Shown here in pieces: positions 53,411 to 64,000 of a stretch of DNA of 64,000 bases. Origin of the DNA: Lucinisca nassula (taxonomy: Eukaryota > Mollusca > Bivalvia > Lucinida > Lucinidae); NCBI GenBank assembly GCA_963580285.1, contig CAUZLF010000233.1:174001-238000 (forward strand), in the 5' to 3' direction. The position numbers were made by a program, and so were the translations under genes. Each line of letters opens with the position of its first letter. The first letter of the stretch is position 1. Below the pieces are notes generated by a model. That model had not been told where the DNA came from. It saw nothing but the letters and a program-made list of their open reading frames with translations, and ran no database searches.

Positions 53411-56400
53411 ACTTATAGTTGTTCTGTTCCGAGCATAGAGCATACGAGCGCTCCGAAAATATATACAGTATGCCCAGCGTGATGCAAGGCCGGCAATGGT
53501 CTTATAGGTGTTCTGTTCCCAGCACAGAGCATGCGAGCACTCTGAAAATATATATAGTGTGCCCAGCGTGGAGCGAGGCCAATAATGGTCTTATAGTTGT
53601 TATTTTCCCAGTACAGGGCATGCGAGCGCTCTGTCAGTATATATATTGTGCCCAGCGTGGAGCGAGGCCAACAATGGACGTATAAGTGTTCTGTTCCCAG
53701 CACAGAGCATGCGTGCACACTGGAAATATACATATCGTGTGCCCAGCGTGGAGCGAGGCCAACAATGGTCTTATAGCTGTCCTGATCAAATCACAGAGCA
53801 TGCGAGCACTGTGGAAATATATAAAGTGTGCCCAGCGTAGTGCGAGGCTAGAAATGGTCTTATAGTCGTTCTGTTTCCAGCTCAGAGCATGCTAGCACTC
53901 TGGAAATATATATATATATATAATATATATATATATATAGTGTGCCCAGCTTTGAGTGAGGCCGGCAATGGTTTATAGTTGTTCTGTTCCCAGCACAGAG
54001 CATGCGAGCACTCTAGAAATATACAGAGTGTGCCTAGAATGGAGCGAGGCCGGCAATGGTCTTATATATGTTCCGTTCCCAGCACAGAGCATGCGAGTAC
54101 TCTGGAAATATATATATATAGTGTGTCCAGCGTTGAGCGAGGCCGGCAATGCCCAGCGAGGCCGGCAATGGTTTAATAGTTTTTCTGTTCCCAGCACAGA
54201 GCATGCGAGCACTCTGGAAATATATATATATATAGTGTGTCCAGCGTTGAGCGAGGCCGGCAATGGTTTTATAGCTGTTCTGTGCCCAGCACAGAGCATG
54301 CGAGCAATCTGGAAATATATATAGTGTGCCCAGCGTTGAGCGAGTTCGGCAATGGACATATCGCTGTTCTGTTTCAAGCACAGAGCATGGTAGCACTCTG
54401 GAAAAATATATAGTGTGCCCAGCGTGGAGCAAGGCCGGCAATGGTCTTATAGTTGTTCTATTCCAAGCACAGAGCATGCGAGCACTCTGGAAATATATAT
54501 ATAGTGTGTCCAGCACAGAGCATGCGAGCACTCTGGAAATATATATAGTGTGCCCAGGCTGGAGCGAGGCTGGCAATGTTCTTACAGTTGTTCTGTTCCA
54601 AGCACAGAGCATGCGAGCACTCTAGAAATATAAAGGTTGTGCCTAGCGTGGTGCGAGGCCTGCAATGGTATTATATTTGTTCTGTTCCCAGCACAGAGCA
54701 TGCGAGTACTCTGGAAATATATATAGTGTGCCCAGCATGGAGCGAGGCCGGCAATGGCTTTATAGTCGTTTTGTTCCCAGCACAGAGCAGGCGAGCACTC
54801 TGGAAATATATATAGTGTGCCCAGTGTGGGTCGAGGCCAACAATGGTTTATAGTTGTTCTGTTCACAGCACAGAGCATGCGAGCACTCTGGAAATATATA
54901 TAGTGTGCCCAGCGTGGAGCGACGTCAACAATGGTATTATAGTTGTTCAGTTCCAACACAGAGCATGCGAGCGATCTGGAAATATATATAGTGGGACCAG
55001 CGTGGAGCGAGTTCGGCAATGGACATATAGCTGTTCTGTTTCCAGCACAGAGCATGGTAGCACTCTGGAAAAATATATAGTGTGCCCAGCGTGGAGCAAG
55101 GCCGGCAATGGTCTTATAGCTGTTCTATTCCAAGCACAGAGCATGCGAGCACTCTGGAAATATATATATTGTGTGCCCAGCGTGGAGCGAGGCCGGCAAT
55201 GGTCTTCTAGTTGTTCTGTTCCCAGCACAGAGCATGCGAGCACTCTGGATATATATATATAATGTGCCCAGCGTGGAGCGAGGCCAACAATGGTCTTATA
55301 GCTGTTCTGATCCCAGCACAGAGCATGCGAGCACTCTGAAAATATATATAGTGTGCCCAGCGAAGTGCGAGGCTAGAGATGGTCTTATAGTCGTTCTGTT
55401 TCCAGCTCAGAGCATGCGAGCACTGTGGAAATATATATATAGTGTGCCCAGCGTGGAAAGAGGCCGGCAATGGTTTTATTCGTTTTTCTATTCCAAGCAC
55501 AGAGCATGCGAGCACCCTAGAAATATAAAGGGTGTGCCTAGCATGGAGCGAGGCCTGCAATGGTATTATATTTGTTCCTCCCAGCACAGAGCATGCGAGT
55601 ACTCTGGAAATATATATAGTGTGCCCAGCATGGAGCGAGGCCGGCAATGGCTTTATAGTCGTTCTGTTTCCATAACAGAGCAGGCGAACACTCTGGAAAT
55701 ATATATATAGTGTGCCCAGTGTGGAGCGAGGCCAACAATGGTCTTATAGTTGTTCTGTTCCCAGCACAGAGAATGCGAGCACTCTGGAAATATATATAGT
55801 GTACCCAGAGTGGAGCGCAGCCGGCAATGGTCTTATAGCTGTTCTGTTCCCAGCACAGAGCATGCGAGCAATCTGGAAATATACATGGTGTGCCCAGCGT
55901 GGAGCGAGGCCAACAATGGTCTTAAAGCTTTTCTGTTCCCAGCACAGAGCATGCGAGCACTCTGGAAATATATATAGTGTGCCCAGCGTGGAGCGAGGCC
56001 AATAATGGTCTTATAGTTGTTCTGTTCCCAGCACAGAGCATGCGAGCACTCTGGAAATATACATGGTGTGCCCAGCGTGGAGCGACGTCAACAATGGTCT
56101 TATAGCTTTTCTGTTCCCAGCACAGAGCATGCGAGCACTCTGGAAATATATATAGTGTGTCAATCCCGGAGCGAGGCCGAGAATGGTCTTATAGTTGTTC
56201 TGTTCCCAGCACAGAGGATGCGGGAATTTGGATATATATATATATAGTGTGTCAAGCATGGGGCGAGGCCGGCAATGGTCTTTTAGTTGCTCTGTTCCCC
56301 GCACAGAGCATGCAAGCACTCTGGAAATATATCTAGTGTTCCCAGCGTGGAGCGAGTCCGGCAATTGTTTTATAGTTGTTCTCTTCCCAGTACAGAGCAT

Positions 56401-58735
56401 GCCAGCACTCTGGAAATATATATAGTGTGCCCAGCGTGGAGCAAAGCCGCCAATGGTCTTATATTTGTTCTGTTCCCAGCACAGAGCATGTGAGCGCTGT
56501 GGAAATATATATAGGGTGCCCAGCGAGGCCGGCCTGTTCCCAGCACAGAGCATTCGAGCGCTCTGGAAATATATATAGTGTGCCCAGCGTGGAGCGAGAC
56601 CAACAATGGTCTTATAGCTGTTCTGTTCCCAGCACAGAGCATGCGAGCGCTCCGGAAATATATATAGTGTGCCCAGCGTGGAGCGCTGCCGGCAATGGTC
56701 TTATAGTTGTTCTGTTCCCAGCACAGAGCATGCGAGCACTCTGGAAATATATATACTGTGCACAACGTGGAGCGAGGCCGGCAATGGTTTAGAGTTGTTC
56801 TGTTCAAAGCACATAGCATTCGAGAACTTTGGAAATATATATAGTGGGCCCAGCGTAGAGCGAGGCCGGTAATGGTTTTATAGTTATTGTGTAGCCAGCA
56901 CAGAGCATTTGAGCACTCTGGAAATATATAAAGTGTGCCCAGCGGGGAGCGACGTCGGCGATGGTTTAATGAAATATACATGATGTGCCCAGCGTGGAGC
57001 GAGGCCAACAATGGTCTTATAGCTGTTCTGTTTCCCAGCACAGAGCATGCGAGCACTCTGGAAATATACATGGTGTGCCCAGCGAGGAGCGAGGCCAACA
57101 ATGGTCTTATAGCTGTTCTGTTCCCAGCACAGAGCATGCGAGCACTCTGGAAATATATATTAAGTGCCCAGCGTGGAGCGAGGCCAACAATGGTCTTAAA
57201 GTTGTTCTGTTTCCAGCACAGAGCATGCGAGCACTCTGGAAATATACATGGTGTGCCCAGCGTGGAGCGAGGCCAACAATGGTCTTAAAGTTGTTCTGTT
57301 CCCAGCACAGAGCATGCGAGCACTCTGGAAATATACATGGTGTGCCCAGCGTGGAGCGACGCCAACAATGGTCTTATAGCTGTTCTGTTCCCAGCACAGA
57401 GCATGCGAGCACTCTGGAAATATATATATACTGTGCCCAGCGTGGAGCGAGGCCAACAATGGTCTTATAGTTGTTCTGTTCCCAGCACAGAGCATGCGAA
57501 CACTCTGGAAATATATATAGTGTGTCCAGCGTGGAGCGAGGCCGGCAATGGTCTTATAGTTGTTCTGTTCCCAGCACAGAGGATGCGGGCACTCTGGAAA
57601 TTTATATAGTGTGCCCAGCATGGGGCGGGGCCGGCAATGTTCTTTTAGTTGCTCTGTTCCCCGCACAGAGCATGCAAGCACCTGGTTATATATATAGAGC
57701 GAGCCCGGCAATGGACCAAAGCCGCCAATGGTTTTATAGTTGTTCTGTTCCCAGCACAGAGCATGCGAGCGCTCTGGAAATATATATAGAGTACCCAGCG
57801 CGTTGCGAGGCCGGCCTATTCCCACCACAGAGCAATCGAGCGCTCTTGAAATATATATAGTGTGCCCAGCGAGGAGCGAGACCAACAATGGTCTTATAGC
57901 TGTATTGGTCCCGGCACAGAGCATGCGAACGCTCCGGAAATATATATAGTGTGCCCAGCGTGGAGCGAGGCCAACAATGGTCTTATATTTGTTCTGTTTC
58001 CAGCACAGATCATGCGAGCACTCTGGAAATATATATAGTGTACCCAGCGTGGAGCGAGGCCGGCAATGGTCTTATAGTTGTTCTGTTCCCAGCACATAGT
58101 ATGCGAGCTCAATGAAAATATATATAGTGTGCCCAGCGTAGAGCGAGGCCGGCAATGGTCTTATAGTTGTTCTGTTCCCAGCACAGAGCATGTGAGCACT
58201 CTGGAAATATATATAGTGTGCCCTGCGTGGAGCGGGGCCGGCAATGGTCTTATACTTGTTCTGTTCCAAGCACAGAGAATGCGAGGTGTCTGGAAATATA
58301 GATAGTGTGCCCAGCGTGGAGTGAGGACAACAATGGTCTTATAGTTGTTCTGTTCCCAGCACAGAGCATGTGAGCACTCTGGAAATATATATAGTGTGCC
58401 CAGCGTGGAGCGGGGCCGGCAATGGTCGTATAGTTGTTCTGTTCCAAGCACAGAGAATGCGAGGTGTCTGGAAATATAGATAGTGTGCCCAGCGTGGAGT
58501 GAGGCCAACAATGGTCTTATAGTTGTTCTGTTCCCAGCACAGAGCATGCGAGCACTCTGGAAATATACGTGGTGTGTCCAGCGTGGAGCGGGGTCAACAA
58601 TGGTCTTATAGCTGTTCTGTTCCCAGCACAGAGCATGCGAGTACTCTGGAAATATATATAGTGTGCCCAGCGTGGAGCGAGGCCAACAATGGTCTTATAG
58701 TTGTTCTGTTCCCAGCACAGAGCATGCGAGCACTC
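53411..58735 (-). repeat. 89-bp tandem array, arm 2, part 1
   Basis: About 60 monomers, the reverse complement of arm 1: GTGTGCCCAGCGTGGAGCGA, GGCCGGCAATGGTCTTATAG, TTGTTCTGTTCCCAGCACAG, AGCATGCGAGCACTCTGGAA, plus ATATATATA. A long AT expansion sits at 53905-53938. Groups of units sharing CATGGTGTGCCCAGC (for example 55866-57350) show local amplification. The array ends inside a monomer (GCGAGCACTC) at 58735. Confidence 0.96.
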
Positions 58736-58828
58736 ACTTTGTATAAGAATACCCATGCTGAGACGTTTCTGACACGTAGGCCCTATATAGTCGTTTACTG
58801 GACTCGACTTGAAAACGGAACATTGAAA

Positions 58829-58888
<60 letters not shown>

Positions 58889-58924
58889 CAATTTGTTTGT
58901 TGCAGTAAGGCTGGTGTCACATAA
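58736..58924. repeat. Array edge with (AT)n tract
   Basis: An A-run and then about 24 AT units (58837-58884) between array and spacer; the remainder is unique-looking. Confidence 0.9.
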
Positions 58925-59365
58925 ACTTACAAGTATTCATCGAAAAACAAAAAAGGAAAGACAAAAAACTATCACATTTAAAACAGCACATTTGAACGAA
59001 TATTGTTTGTTTATGTTTTTTATTTTTCATAAATTGTTGAAAATGAAACGGAGAAAATAGCTATTTAATATTGAATAACTTTTCTTGTTCCGATGCTATT
59101 GTTGTCTCCCTTGTTCAGGTACACGTATCAACTTTTTCTAATGATAACTTGAAAGTGCCAATCATATAATAATTTACATCTACATCTTTAGAGTGAACCT
59201 TCATAATTTGACTTCTACTCAACGGGAGCTTATAAACTTGCAATCAAAAATAATTAATGCTTCTATAGATTTTTTTTTCAATTATAATGGACGAAACGAC
59301 CCTGTGAAAATGTGCTCAAATTTTAATGAACCGAGCAGTCTATGTATAGCTGCAACTGTAGGAAA
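58925..59365 (-). repeat. Spacer, inverted copy of 35063-35450
   Basis: TTTATGTTTTTTATTTTTCA, TATTGTTGTCTCCC, ATGATAACTTGAAAGTGCCA, TTGACTTCTACTCAACGGGA and TATAGCTGCAACTGTAGG follow, in reverse order and on the other strand, the landmarks of the 35 kb spacer. This ties the two arms together independently of the tandem monomers. Confidence 0.85.
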
Positions 59366-60545
59366 AAAGTGTGCCCACGGTGGAGCAAACGTTCCCAGCG
59401 TGGAGGTGCCCAGCATGGAGGGCCGTCATTATCATTCGAGCACTTTGGAATATATATAGTGTTCCCAGCTTGGAGCAAGGCCAACAATGGTCTTATAGTT
59501 GTTCTGTTCCCAGCACAGAGCATGCGAGCACTCTGAAAATATATAAAGTGTGCCCGGTGTGGAGCGAGGCCGGCAATGGTTTTATAGTTGTTCTGTTCCC
59601 AGCACAGAGCATGGCAGCACTCTGGAAATATATATAGTGTGCCCAGCGTGGAGCGGGCCCGGCAATGGTCTTATAGTTGTTCTGTTCCCAGCACAGAGAA
59701 TGCGAGCACTCTGGAAATATAGATAGTGTGCCCAGCGTGGAGCGAGGCCAACAATGGTCTTATAGTTGTTCTGTTCCCAGCACAGAGCATGCGAGCACTC
59801 TGGAAATACATATGGTGTGCCCAGCATGGAGTGAGGCCAAGAATGGTCTTATAGCTGTTTTGTTCCCAGCACAAAGCATGAGAGCACTCTGGAAATATAT
59901 ATGGGGTGCCCAGCATGGAGCGAGGCCAAGAATGGTCTTATGGCTGTTTTGTTCCCAGCACAGAGCATGTGAGCACTCTGGAAATAAATATGGAGTGCCC
60001 AGCATGGAGCGAGGCCAAAAATGGTCTTATACCTGTTTTGTTCCCAGCACAGAGCATGAGAGCACTCTGGAAATAAATATGGAGTGCCCAGCATGGAGCG
60101 AGGCCAAGAATGGTCTTATACCTGTTTTGTTCCCAACACAGAGCATGAGAGCACTCGGAAATATATGTAGTGTGCCCAGCGTGGAGCGGGGCCGGCAATG
60201 GTCTTATAGTTGGTCTGTTCCCAGCACAGACGATGCGAGCACTCTGGAAATATAGATAGTGTGCGTAGCGTGGAGCGAGGCCAGCAATTGTCTAACAGTG
60301 TTCTGTTCCCAGCACAGAACATGCGAACACTCTGGAAATATATATGGTGTGCCCAGCATGGAGCGAGGCCAACAATGGTCTTATAGCTGTTCTTTCCCAG
60401 CACTTAGCATGCGAGCACTCCGGAAATATATATTGTGTGCCCAGCGTGAAGCGAGGCCAAAAATGGTCTTATATTTGTTCTGTTTCCAGCACAGAGCATG
60501 CGAGCACTCAGGAAATATATATACTGTGCCCAGCGTGAAGCGAGT
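59366..60545 (-). repeat. 89-bp tandem array, arm 2, part 2
   Basis: Three divergent cores at 59366-59425 (GTGCCCACGGTGGAGCA, TTCCCAGCGTGGAGG, GTGCCCAGCATGGAGG) lead into about 12 regular monomers in - orientation. A subgroup with AATAAATATGGAGTGCCCAG (59985-60090) is locally amplified. It ends at GTGCCCAGCGTGAAGCGAG, 60545. Confidence 0.94.
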
Positions 60546-60927
60546 ATTCAGCGTCATATTTCTTCCGATTCAGGCATGGCCTAAGCACACAAGGCCAAAA
60601 ATGAACGTCGCATAGCGTCATATATGGGGATTCTATTTTTGTCACGAGCTAAAAATAGATCTAACTAGTGTGCGAAACCTAGTTAGGGAATCCCTCTCAA
60701 ACTCGTTTACCTGTCATCATAATTGTTCGCATTTTTGCATAAAATGCATTAATTTGTATTGTTTTAAAGAAAAATACCGGCTATATGTATTTTATTTTTC
60801 GAAGTATTTTTTCCAGATATCTCAATAATGCACCTTTATATCAATTTTACATGGCCACAATCCTCGCCCTTATTCCATCGCGATCAAGACAAATAATTAT
60901 TTCAGTCCGCATGAAGGCCTTCTAAAA
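60546..60927. other. No feature seen
   Basis: No gene. GCGTCATATTTCTTCCGATT and GCATAGCGTCATATATGGGG are two close words but no clear repeat. Confidence 0.35.
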
Positions 60928-60992
60928 CGTCCCACAAAATTGGAAGCAACGTCTCCAAATGACCTTTACAGTGTTGACGGCGACGTTAAATC
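60928..60992 (+). repeat. Family E 3' fragment, sense
   Basis: CGTCCCACAAAATTGGAAGC and AACGTCTCCAAATGACCTTT then GACGGCGACGTTAAATCTCA: only the 3' end of family E, a 5'-truncated insertion. Confidence 0.8.
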
Positions 60993-61996
60993 TCAACACC
61001 AATATGTTCCCAGTGTGGAGCATTGAGTTATATAAACACACGGGGTATTCGACTACCTGGAACGCAGACGGATACCAAAAACGCCGACGAAAAAAAAACA
61101 ACAAACATTCGTGGTGAGTTGAACAAATCGCATTTTACGGGCAAATATTAAATAGATGCCCACAGATATTGATAGCAATCTGTTTCGCAGTGTCTCGGAA
61201 TACTTTCCACGAACCGTGGATGCAAATCCTCCTGTCAATGACGAATTATGACCTATTTTATTCGGCAAAATATAGATGCTTGATGCAAGTCGACAGTTTT
61301 TTTAGTTTTACAGCAATAATTCGTATATAATTTCCAATGTTCCCTGAATAGCATAAAATACTAATGTATTGAGTACCTGCCATGCGTTATTAGAATTAGC
61401 AAAAAGCAGGATTTTAGAATTATAGATGTGAATTTCTTGATGAGGGTGTTCGAATAAGGATACCAATGACGACCCGCACAGATACCACGCAATGCAGACG
61501 GCACAAAGTTATGGTTACCATTGACGTGGAAACCACACGCGTGGAAAAATAAAAAAGGAGTAAAATACATTCTGTTTTCGTTTAATTGGAAAGTTAATCA
61601 AGACACTGAGTCTTACCGCAGTGTACCTCGACCAAAGAGGGTATTCTCGATGTAGAAGGGAAGGCAATGGCCAGCAATCGATACGATTGCCTTTCGCTTT
61701 TCGCCAAAAGACACCAACGTGACGGTTTTTCTTAATACCACATGTGGGCCATATTCGCGCATATGACTTTATATAGCGCACATGACCCGTCAATTCTTAT
61801 CAGGTGTCATAAATCTGTGATTTCATAATGTTAGGTACTTTTACGATCAAATAGGCACACTTTGTAAATTTCCTTAGGTATATTAATAGCGTAGTCCCAC
61901 AAAACAATCACGGACATGAATTCAGTCCTTCTCGTTACCTTTAGTCCATGCAGAGTACTTTTAAATTCATTATTTTGACAGATAAATATGAATATA
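60993..61996. other. No gene; one stray monomer core
   Basis: GTTCCCAGTGTGGAGCATTG at about 61005 is a lone 89-bp-family core directly after the family E fragment. The rest shows no recognised gene or repeat. Confidence 0.45.
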
Positions 61997-62340
61997 CAGT
62001 CGAACTTCAATGGCTCGAACACTTTTGGGACCAAGAAAATTTGTTCGAGACCACGGTGGTTCGAGCCACATGGGGTTGATCTTGGAGCTAGAGTAGGAGG
62101 CCGAATACGACATATTTTCAGTTTTCTTCAAAATAAATGCATGTTGTGTGTACTCATTAGAATCGCCTCATCGAGGCGATTCTAGTGAGTACACAAAACA
62201 TACATTTACAAGATCAAATTAGACAAGTATACAAACGATATACCTGCAGTTATGGAATTTTCTTTCTAGGGACTCAAGAAAGAGTTCGACTCAGCCGTAA
62301 TAAATGGGCCATCAGTGTTTGAGTCATCGAAGTTTCACTG
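61997..62340. mobile_element. Pogo/Tigger-like MITE (344 bp)
   Basis: Ends CAGTCGAACTTCAATGGCTC with GAACAC, and in inverted form CAGTGAAACTTCGATGACTC with AAACAC, are about 26-bp terminal inverted repeats. Both ends are flanked by TA (61995-61996 and 62341-62342), as expected for the Tc1/mariner/pogo superfamily. There is no transposase, so it is non-autonomous. Hairpin 62148-62194 sits inside it. Confidence 0.85.
62148..62194. mobile_element. Hairpin MITE family 2, nested
   Basis: GTGTACTCATTAGAATCGCC with TCA and its near-complement TGAGTACAC-type arm. Compared with 15204-15271 the stem has AATCGCC/GGCGATT where the other has AACCGCC/GGCGGTT, so pairing is kept. Confidence 0.8.
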
Positions 62341-62369
62341 TACATTAAATTTCAAAACAGATCATTTTT

Positions 62370-62522
62370 ATTTATTTTTTTTTTTTTTTTTTGGTTTTGG
62401 TTTTACGACCCTTTCAAGATTATTTCACTCATGTCGAGCCGATCGTTAATCAGAGGTCGGCGAAAACCGGAGAAAAAAGACCTGACCTTCCGTTGCAGAA
62501 CTTGGCGTCTCACATGTGCTTC
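62370..62522 (-). mobile_element. SINE family C, antisense, 5' truncated
   Basis: T-run, GGTTTTACGACCCTTTCAAG, GAGCCGATCGTTAATCAGAG, CCGGAGAAAAAAGACCTGAC and GGCGTCTCACATGTG are the inverse of 8870-9040. The tRNA-like head is absent. Confidence 0.85.
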
Positions 62523-62564
62523 CTTCAATTTATCGCGCGCTTACAAAATCAAAATTGCGCCCGG

Positions 62565-62850
62565 TCCAGTGGGGCTTGAAAAAAAGATTGGGTTGCATGC
62601 TGCTTCCACGCAGAGATGAAACTGACCACACATGAGTTCTGGTACTGGTTAACCGCTTACAAGGACTAAGCCTGCCCAGGAAAAGTGGTGTAAGTCAGAC
62701 CGTCCAATGCATATAAACCTTTTGGTTTCAATGGACGGCAGGACTTGAGATGTCATTTCATCTCAATGTCGGGTAAAATTCTCCCAAAATTGGAAGCAGA
62801 GTCTCCAAAATAGGTTAAATAGAGTTGACGGGGACGTTACCACTAAAGTC
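62565..62850 (+). mobile_element. Family E copy, sense
   Basis: GTGGGGCTTGAAAAAAAGAT, GCTTCCACGCAGAGATGAAA, GGTACTGGTTAACCGCTTAC, CCTGCCCAGGAAAAGTGGTG and TTGACGGGGACGTTACCACT. It carries CTGGTTAACCGCTTAC like family B, linking the two families. Confidence 0.82.
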
Positions 62851-62875
62851 CAAAAAAAAAGTGTTCTGGGTTAAC

Positions 62876-63105
62876 ACGATCCAATTTTGTGGGACTTTTA
62901 CCCCACACACTGAGATGAAATGACATCTCAAGCCCTGTCGTCCAATGAAACCATTTGGGTTTATAAGCATGGACGGTCCGACTTGCATCACTTTGCCTGG
63001 GCATGCTTAGATCCTCTAAGCGGTTTACCAGTGCTCGTGTGCGGTCGGTTTCAGCTCTGCGTGGATGCATCATGCAGCCCATCTATCTCTTCAAACCCAT
63101 ATAGG
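62876..63105 (-). mobile_element. Family E copy, antisense
   Basis: CGATCCAATTTTGTGGGACT, CTGAGATGAAATGACATCTC, TAGATCCTCTAAGCGGTTTA and CATGCAGCCCATCTATCTCT. It forms a tail-to-tail inverted pair with the copy that ends 25 bp upstream. Confidence 0.82.
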
Positions 63106-63111
63106 CGATTG

Positions 63112-63268
63112 CGTTTGAGTTTTACGTCCCCACCACCAACAAGACCATATCGAGACGGGACCTCTGTTTAAAGACTCGCCCGAAAGTCCGGTGAAGCCCG
63201 GAATCGATCCCACGACCCCTGGTTTGCGAGGCGAGTAGATCATCCTCTGCACCACGGAGGCTTCTAAT
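63112..63268 (-). mobile_element. tRNA-derived SINE (family A), antisense
   Basis: GAGTTTTACGTCCCCACCAC, CGGGACCTCTGTTTAAAGAC, GGAATCGATCCCACGACCCC (box B side) and CACCACGGAGGCTTCTAATT (head). It matches 886-1044. Confidence 0.88.
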
Positions 63269-63529
63269 TGACATATATTGGATATAATACCGAAACGGAA
63301 TTAATACAAAGTACCTGCATGTAAAACATGGTGTTTTACAGATGCCTATGCACAGTATGCCAAGATGAGACCTCTCATTGGGAGCTGTCTATATCTCGCA
63401 TTTTGATGATTTTAATTGAAGCATCTTTACGGAACCCGGGAAGGGACATGATTTGTTTTTTTAATATGTTGTGCGAACAAGATATTAAGTTGTGCGAACA
63501 AGATAATATCTTGTGCGAACAAATATTAT

Positions 63530-64000
63530 ATTGATGGTACTTGGTACAGTTATAAATGAGTTTAAGCAGGTGTGTCACGTGCCAGAACCACAACTCTGGG
63601 TGCCCTGGTTTTTTTTAATTATCTCCCCTGACAATATAACCTTTTGATGGCCATAACTCCTATACCCTTTGAGATATATTGATGATACTTGGCACACTTG
63701 TATGCAAGGTTGAGACTGCGCTTCATGCCTAAAAGCCACAACTGTTGGTGCTATGATATTTGAGTTTTCTCCCCTCCCAATATAACGGTATGATTACCTT
63801 GTGATCACGTACCTCCAATACCATTTGACATATATTGGTGGTACTTGATGCAGATGTACATTAGGTTAAACAAGTGTGTCATGCTCAAGAATTACAACTC
63901 TCGGTGCTCTAGCTTTTGAGTATTATCCACTGCCAATATAACATTGTGATGACCATAGCTCCAACCCCCTTTGAGATATATTCAAGGAACTTGGCGCAAT
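63530..64000 (+). repeat. Degenerate ~150-bp tandem repeat, runs off the window
   Basis: ATTGATGGTACTTGGTACAG (63531), ATTGATGATACTTGGCACAC (63679), ATTGGTGGTACTTGATGCAG (63833) and ATTCAAGGAACTTGGCGCAA (63980) recur at about 150 bp, with CCTTTGAGATAT and ACAACTCTGGGTGC words. The style (GGCCATAACTCC, GAGATA) resembles the 40.2-41.4 kb family but it is distinct. Confidence 0.82.

Noticed and set aside
25712..60545. Centromeric satellite
   Set aside because: Only about 190 monomers with mixed orientation and divergent edges; nothing in the sequence alone supports a centromere.

Overview
This is an animal nuclear genomic window, most likely from a bivalve mollusc. The suggestion rests on style, not on a species marker: several families of tRNA-derived SINEs whose 3' ends read GACGTTAAA, full-length-like APE-type non-LTR retrotransposons carrying 2A-like peptides, many short hairpin MITEs, GA and GACG microsatellites, and very large minisatellite arrays. 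I see no bacterial gene organisation, no rRNA, no CRISPR array and no confident host gene exon. Apart from one orphan retrotransposon ORF1, everything that codes is retrotransposon ORF2.

Layout. 0-9 kb: scattered SINEs and hairpins around a broken 2A-bearing LINE (3442-7222, + strand). 9.26-14.59 kb: one minisatellite of about 27-bp units, roughly 200 copies. 14.6-25.7 kb: SINEs, hairpin MITEs, foldback palindromes and a short ~170-bp repeat array. 25.7-38.5 kb: tandem array of an 89-bp monomer in + orientation, interrupted by a 475-bp insertion element (32131-32605) and by a spacer with older, divergent monomers (34.56-36.42 kb). 38.5-41.6 kb: two degenerate tandem families with units near 165 bp, one rich in nuclear-receptor-like half-sites. 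43.2-47.0 kb: an intact 1138-codon LINE ORF2 (- strand) with an N-terminal 2A. 50.27-51.32 kb: an L1-ORF1-like protein (- strand). 52.3-60.5 kb: divergent monomers, then the same 89-bp array in - orientation, again with the spacer seen at 35 kb but inverted. 60.5-64 kb: a pogo-like MITE, SINEs and the start of another ~150-bp repeat array.

Large-scale structure. The 89-bp arrays, the ~400-bp spacer and a short tract at 42.66/51.86 kb occur in opposite orientations either side of a centre near 47.25 kb. The middle of the window therefore looks like a large, partly rearranged inverted duplication. The two protein-coding retroelement ORFs lie between the arms.

Working together. The retroelements are the only functional units I can argue for. 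The 43.5-47.0 kb ORF encodes endonuclease and reverse transcriptase behind a hydrophobic leader and a 2A ribosome-skipping motif. The SINEs would depend on such a LINE for mobility. The most interesting material is the 2A-LINE pair, the inverted 89-bp array system with a datable insertion, and hairpin families whose stems show compensatory base changes.
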